A DNA stretch of 64,000 nucleotides from UBA1858 sp963976865 (lineage in GTDB: Bacteria; Pseudomonadota; Gammaproteobacteria; UBA4575), in contig CAXBLY010000004.1 of NCBI GenBank assembly GCA_963976865.1, forward strand, positions 124,001 through 188,000. Reading direction: 5' to 3'. The notes under the pieces are model-generated. The model was not told the origin of the DNA. It saw nothing but the letters and a program-made list of their open reading frames with translations, and did not search any database. The translations under genes and the position numbers were made by a program. Below are positions 62,817-64,000 of this stretch, one piece after another (position 1 is the stretch's first letter; each line of letters begins with the position of its first letter).

Positions 62817-63523
62817 TTGTTTATTATATTCTGTAAAAATACTTCAGCTAAATAAATATCTTCTTTAGTTGTCACTTTAATATTTCGCGCGTCACCCTCA
62901 ACGATACATGGTTTATAACCCATATATTCCAACGCACTCGCTTCATCAGTAATACCAACATTGTCTTTAAACGCTTGTCTTATTGCATTATGCAATAATC
63001 CATACTTAAACATTTGTGGTGTATATGCCCGCCAGATATTTTCCCGATCCAGTGTGTTCACGATATTATTGCGTTCGACGCTTTTAATGGTATCGCTAAC
63101 GCGCGACCCTACAATCCCACCAACTTCATGCTGCAAACACACATCTATCAATCGATCCAGATCATCACTGGTTAAACATGGCCGTGCAGCATCGTGGACC
63201 AATACAAAGTCATCTTCAGCTAACAGCTCGTCCAGACTTTCGAGTGCATTTAACACTGACTGAGCACGCGTATCGCCTCCGATGACGGAATGTATTTTAT
63301 CACGCACAGTGTTGCCCATCTTCAGTGTTGCAAAATGCCTGTCCTGAGAGTGAAGTGCAACGGTAATGCCGGCTATGCGGTTATTACCAATAAAAGGATT
63401 AATTGCGTGCTCTAGAAGTGTTTTACCGGCTAGTTGCAGATATTGCTTGGGTGTAGTCGAACCGACTCTTTCACCGATACCGGCGGCAGGGATGATAACC
63501 CAGCATTTGGGCAGTGTGTTCAT
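62813..63523 (-). CDS. ispD: 2-C-methyl-D-erythritol 4-phosphate cytidylyltransferase
   Basis: Third step of the MEP pathway, transferring CMP from CTP to methylerythritol phosphate. The nucleotide-binding GAGxGxR-like loop is AAGIGERVG near residues 13-21, with KQYLQLAG and VHDAARPC also conserved. Length is 236 residues. It overlaps both ispF and ftsB by 4 nt. Confidence 0.97.
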   Translation of the reverse strand: MNTLPKCWVIIPAAGIGERVGSTTPKQYLQLAGKTLLEHAINPFIGNNRIAGITVALHSQDRHFATLKMGNTVRDKIHSVIGGDTRAQSVLNALESLDELLAEDDFVLVHDAARPCLTSDDLDRLIDVCLQHEVGGIVGSRVSDTIKSVERNNIVNTLDRENIWRAYTPQMFKYGLLHNAIRQAFKDNVGITDEASALEYMGYKPCIVEGDARNIKVTTKEDIYLAEVFLQNIINK

Positions 63524-63813
63524 TTGTTATTTTTGGAACCATCTTTTTCGATTACCTGAAAGAATGTTTCACCTTCTCTAATCATCCCTAATTCCATACG
63601 CGCACGTTCTTCAATAGCATCAAATCCGGATTTAAGATCTTCGACTTCGGCAGCGAGCACTTCATTTCTCTCGTAAAGCTGTTGATTCTTTACTGTTTGA
63701 TTCTGTATACGATCACTTAAATGTACCAGTTTTCGTACACCGTCTTTATCTATCCACAACTGATATTGCAGAATAACAAATACAGCTACCAAAAATAGAA
63801 TAAACAGCTTCAT
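63520..63813 (-). CDS. ftsB: Cell division protein FtsB
   Basis: Bitopic divisome protein forming the FtsQ-FtsB-FtsL complex. 97 residues: a transmembrane helix at about 3-20, then a leucine-zipper coiled coil (about 28-70), and the family's ERARMELGMIREGE block near residues 69-82. It sits between eno and ispD, its standard location, and overlaps the ispD start by 4 nt. Confidence 0.95.
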   Translation of the reverse strand: MKLFILFLVAVFVILQYQLWIDKDGVRKLVHLSDRIQNQTVKNQQLYERNEVLAAEVEDLKSGFDAIEERARMELGMIREGETFFQVIEKDGSKNNK

Positions 63814-63850
63814 TGAGTTAATTTAATACACTCTAATGTTTATCAAAAGA

Positions 63851-64000
63851 CTATTGATGAAATACTTTTTTACCTGGGTAGACCGCTTTAGCGCCTAATT
63901 CCTCTTCGATACGTAGCAACTGATTGTATTTTGCCACCCGGTCAGAACGTGATAGTGAACCTGTCTTGATTTGTCCTGCGCCCGTGGCAACAGCAAGGTC
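63851..64000 (-). CDS. eno: Enolase, C-terminal part, cut by the window edge
   Basis: The last 49 codons of the glycolytic enzyme that converts 2-phosphoglycerate to phosphoenolpyruvate. The visible part reads GAGQIKTGSLSRSDRVAKYN and RIEEELG, the conserved enolase end including the active-site Lys region. The stop is TAG at 63851-63853. The gene continues beyond 64000. It is upstream of ftsB by 37 nt. Confidence 0.95.
   Translation of the reverse strand, partial: DLAVATGAGQIKTGSLSRSDRVAKYNQLLRIEEELGAKAVYPGKKVFHQ

Overview
The window is a gene-dense piece of a gammaproteobacterial chromosome. Several gene orders are ones known from this class: tig-clpP-clpX; the block leuC-leuD-leuB-asd-fimV-truA-trpF-trpB-trpA-accD-folC-dedD-cvpA-purF; lptF-lptG divergent from pepA-holC-valS; and eno-ftsB-ispD-ispF. 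The cell is Gram-negative (lpxH, lptFG, periplasmic DsbC and proline isomerase) and probably carries polar type IV pili (FimV/HubP, FimX, FimW-like). Base composition looks AT-leaning by eye; I did not compute it. No prophage, insertion sequence, CRISPR array or rRNA was seen.

Layout. 1-3.6 kb: tRNA-Leu, tig, clpP, clpX (minus strand). 3.7-6.7 kb: a CPBP membrane protease (plus), then a minus-strand trio of an HDOD regulator, a one-TM protein and a secreted glutathionylspermidine-amidase-like peptidase. 6.8-7.3 kb: tRNA-Pro, tRNA-Arg and tRNA-His under one promoter. 7.4-8.7 kb: exported proline isomerase and lpxH. 8.75-11.6 kb: ferritin-like DUF455 protein, glycerate kinase and a YkuD-fold enzyme. 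11.6-29.9 kb: a long minus-strand run from prmB and aroC through leucine, aspartate-semialdehyde, FimV, tRNA pseudouridylation, tryptophan, fatty-acid, folate and purine genes. 29.9-34 kb: SCO1/psd (plus), epmA/efp (minus) and epmB (plus), a complete EF-P lysylation set. 34.1-38.1 kb: FimW-like and FimX-like c-di-GMP effectors. 38.1-43.3 kb: htpX, parC, parE. 43.4-46.7 kb: an AddA-like helicase-nuclease without AddB beside it. 46.7-49.1 kb: dsbC, xerD, RDD protein. 49.1-56.2 kb: lptG/lptF divergent from pepA-holC-valS. 56.2-59 kb: an accessory stretch with a 25-residue membrane protein, a LysE exporter and a secreted animal-type haem peroxidase. 59-64 kb: a tightly overlapping minus-strand operon eno(partial)-ftsB-ispD-ispF-dinG/yoaA-tsaB-VOC protein-periplasmic protein.

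Most of the window is housekeeping. The least conventional parts are the HDOD/amidase trio, the small membrane ORF at 56223-56300, the haem peroxidase, the lone AddA-like enzyme, the FimW/FimX pair with degenerate catalytic motifs, and several perfect hairpins at gene ends. I found no clearly new multi-gene system; the HDOD/one-TM/amidase operon is the nearest candidate.
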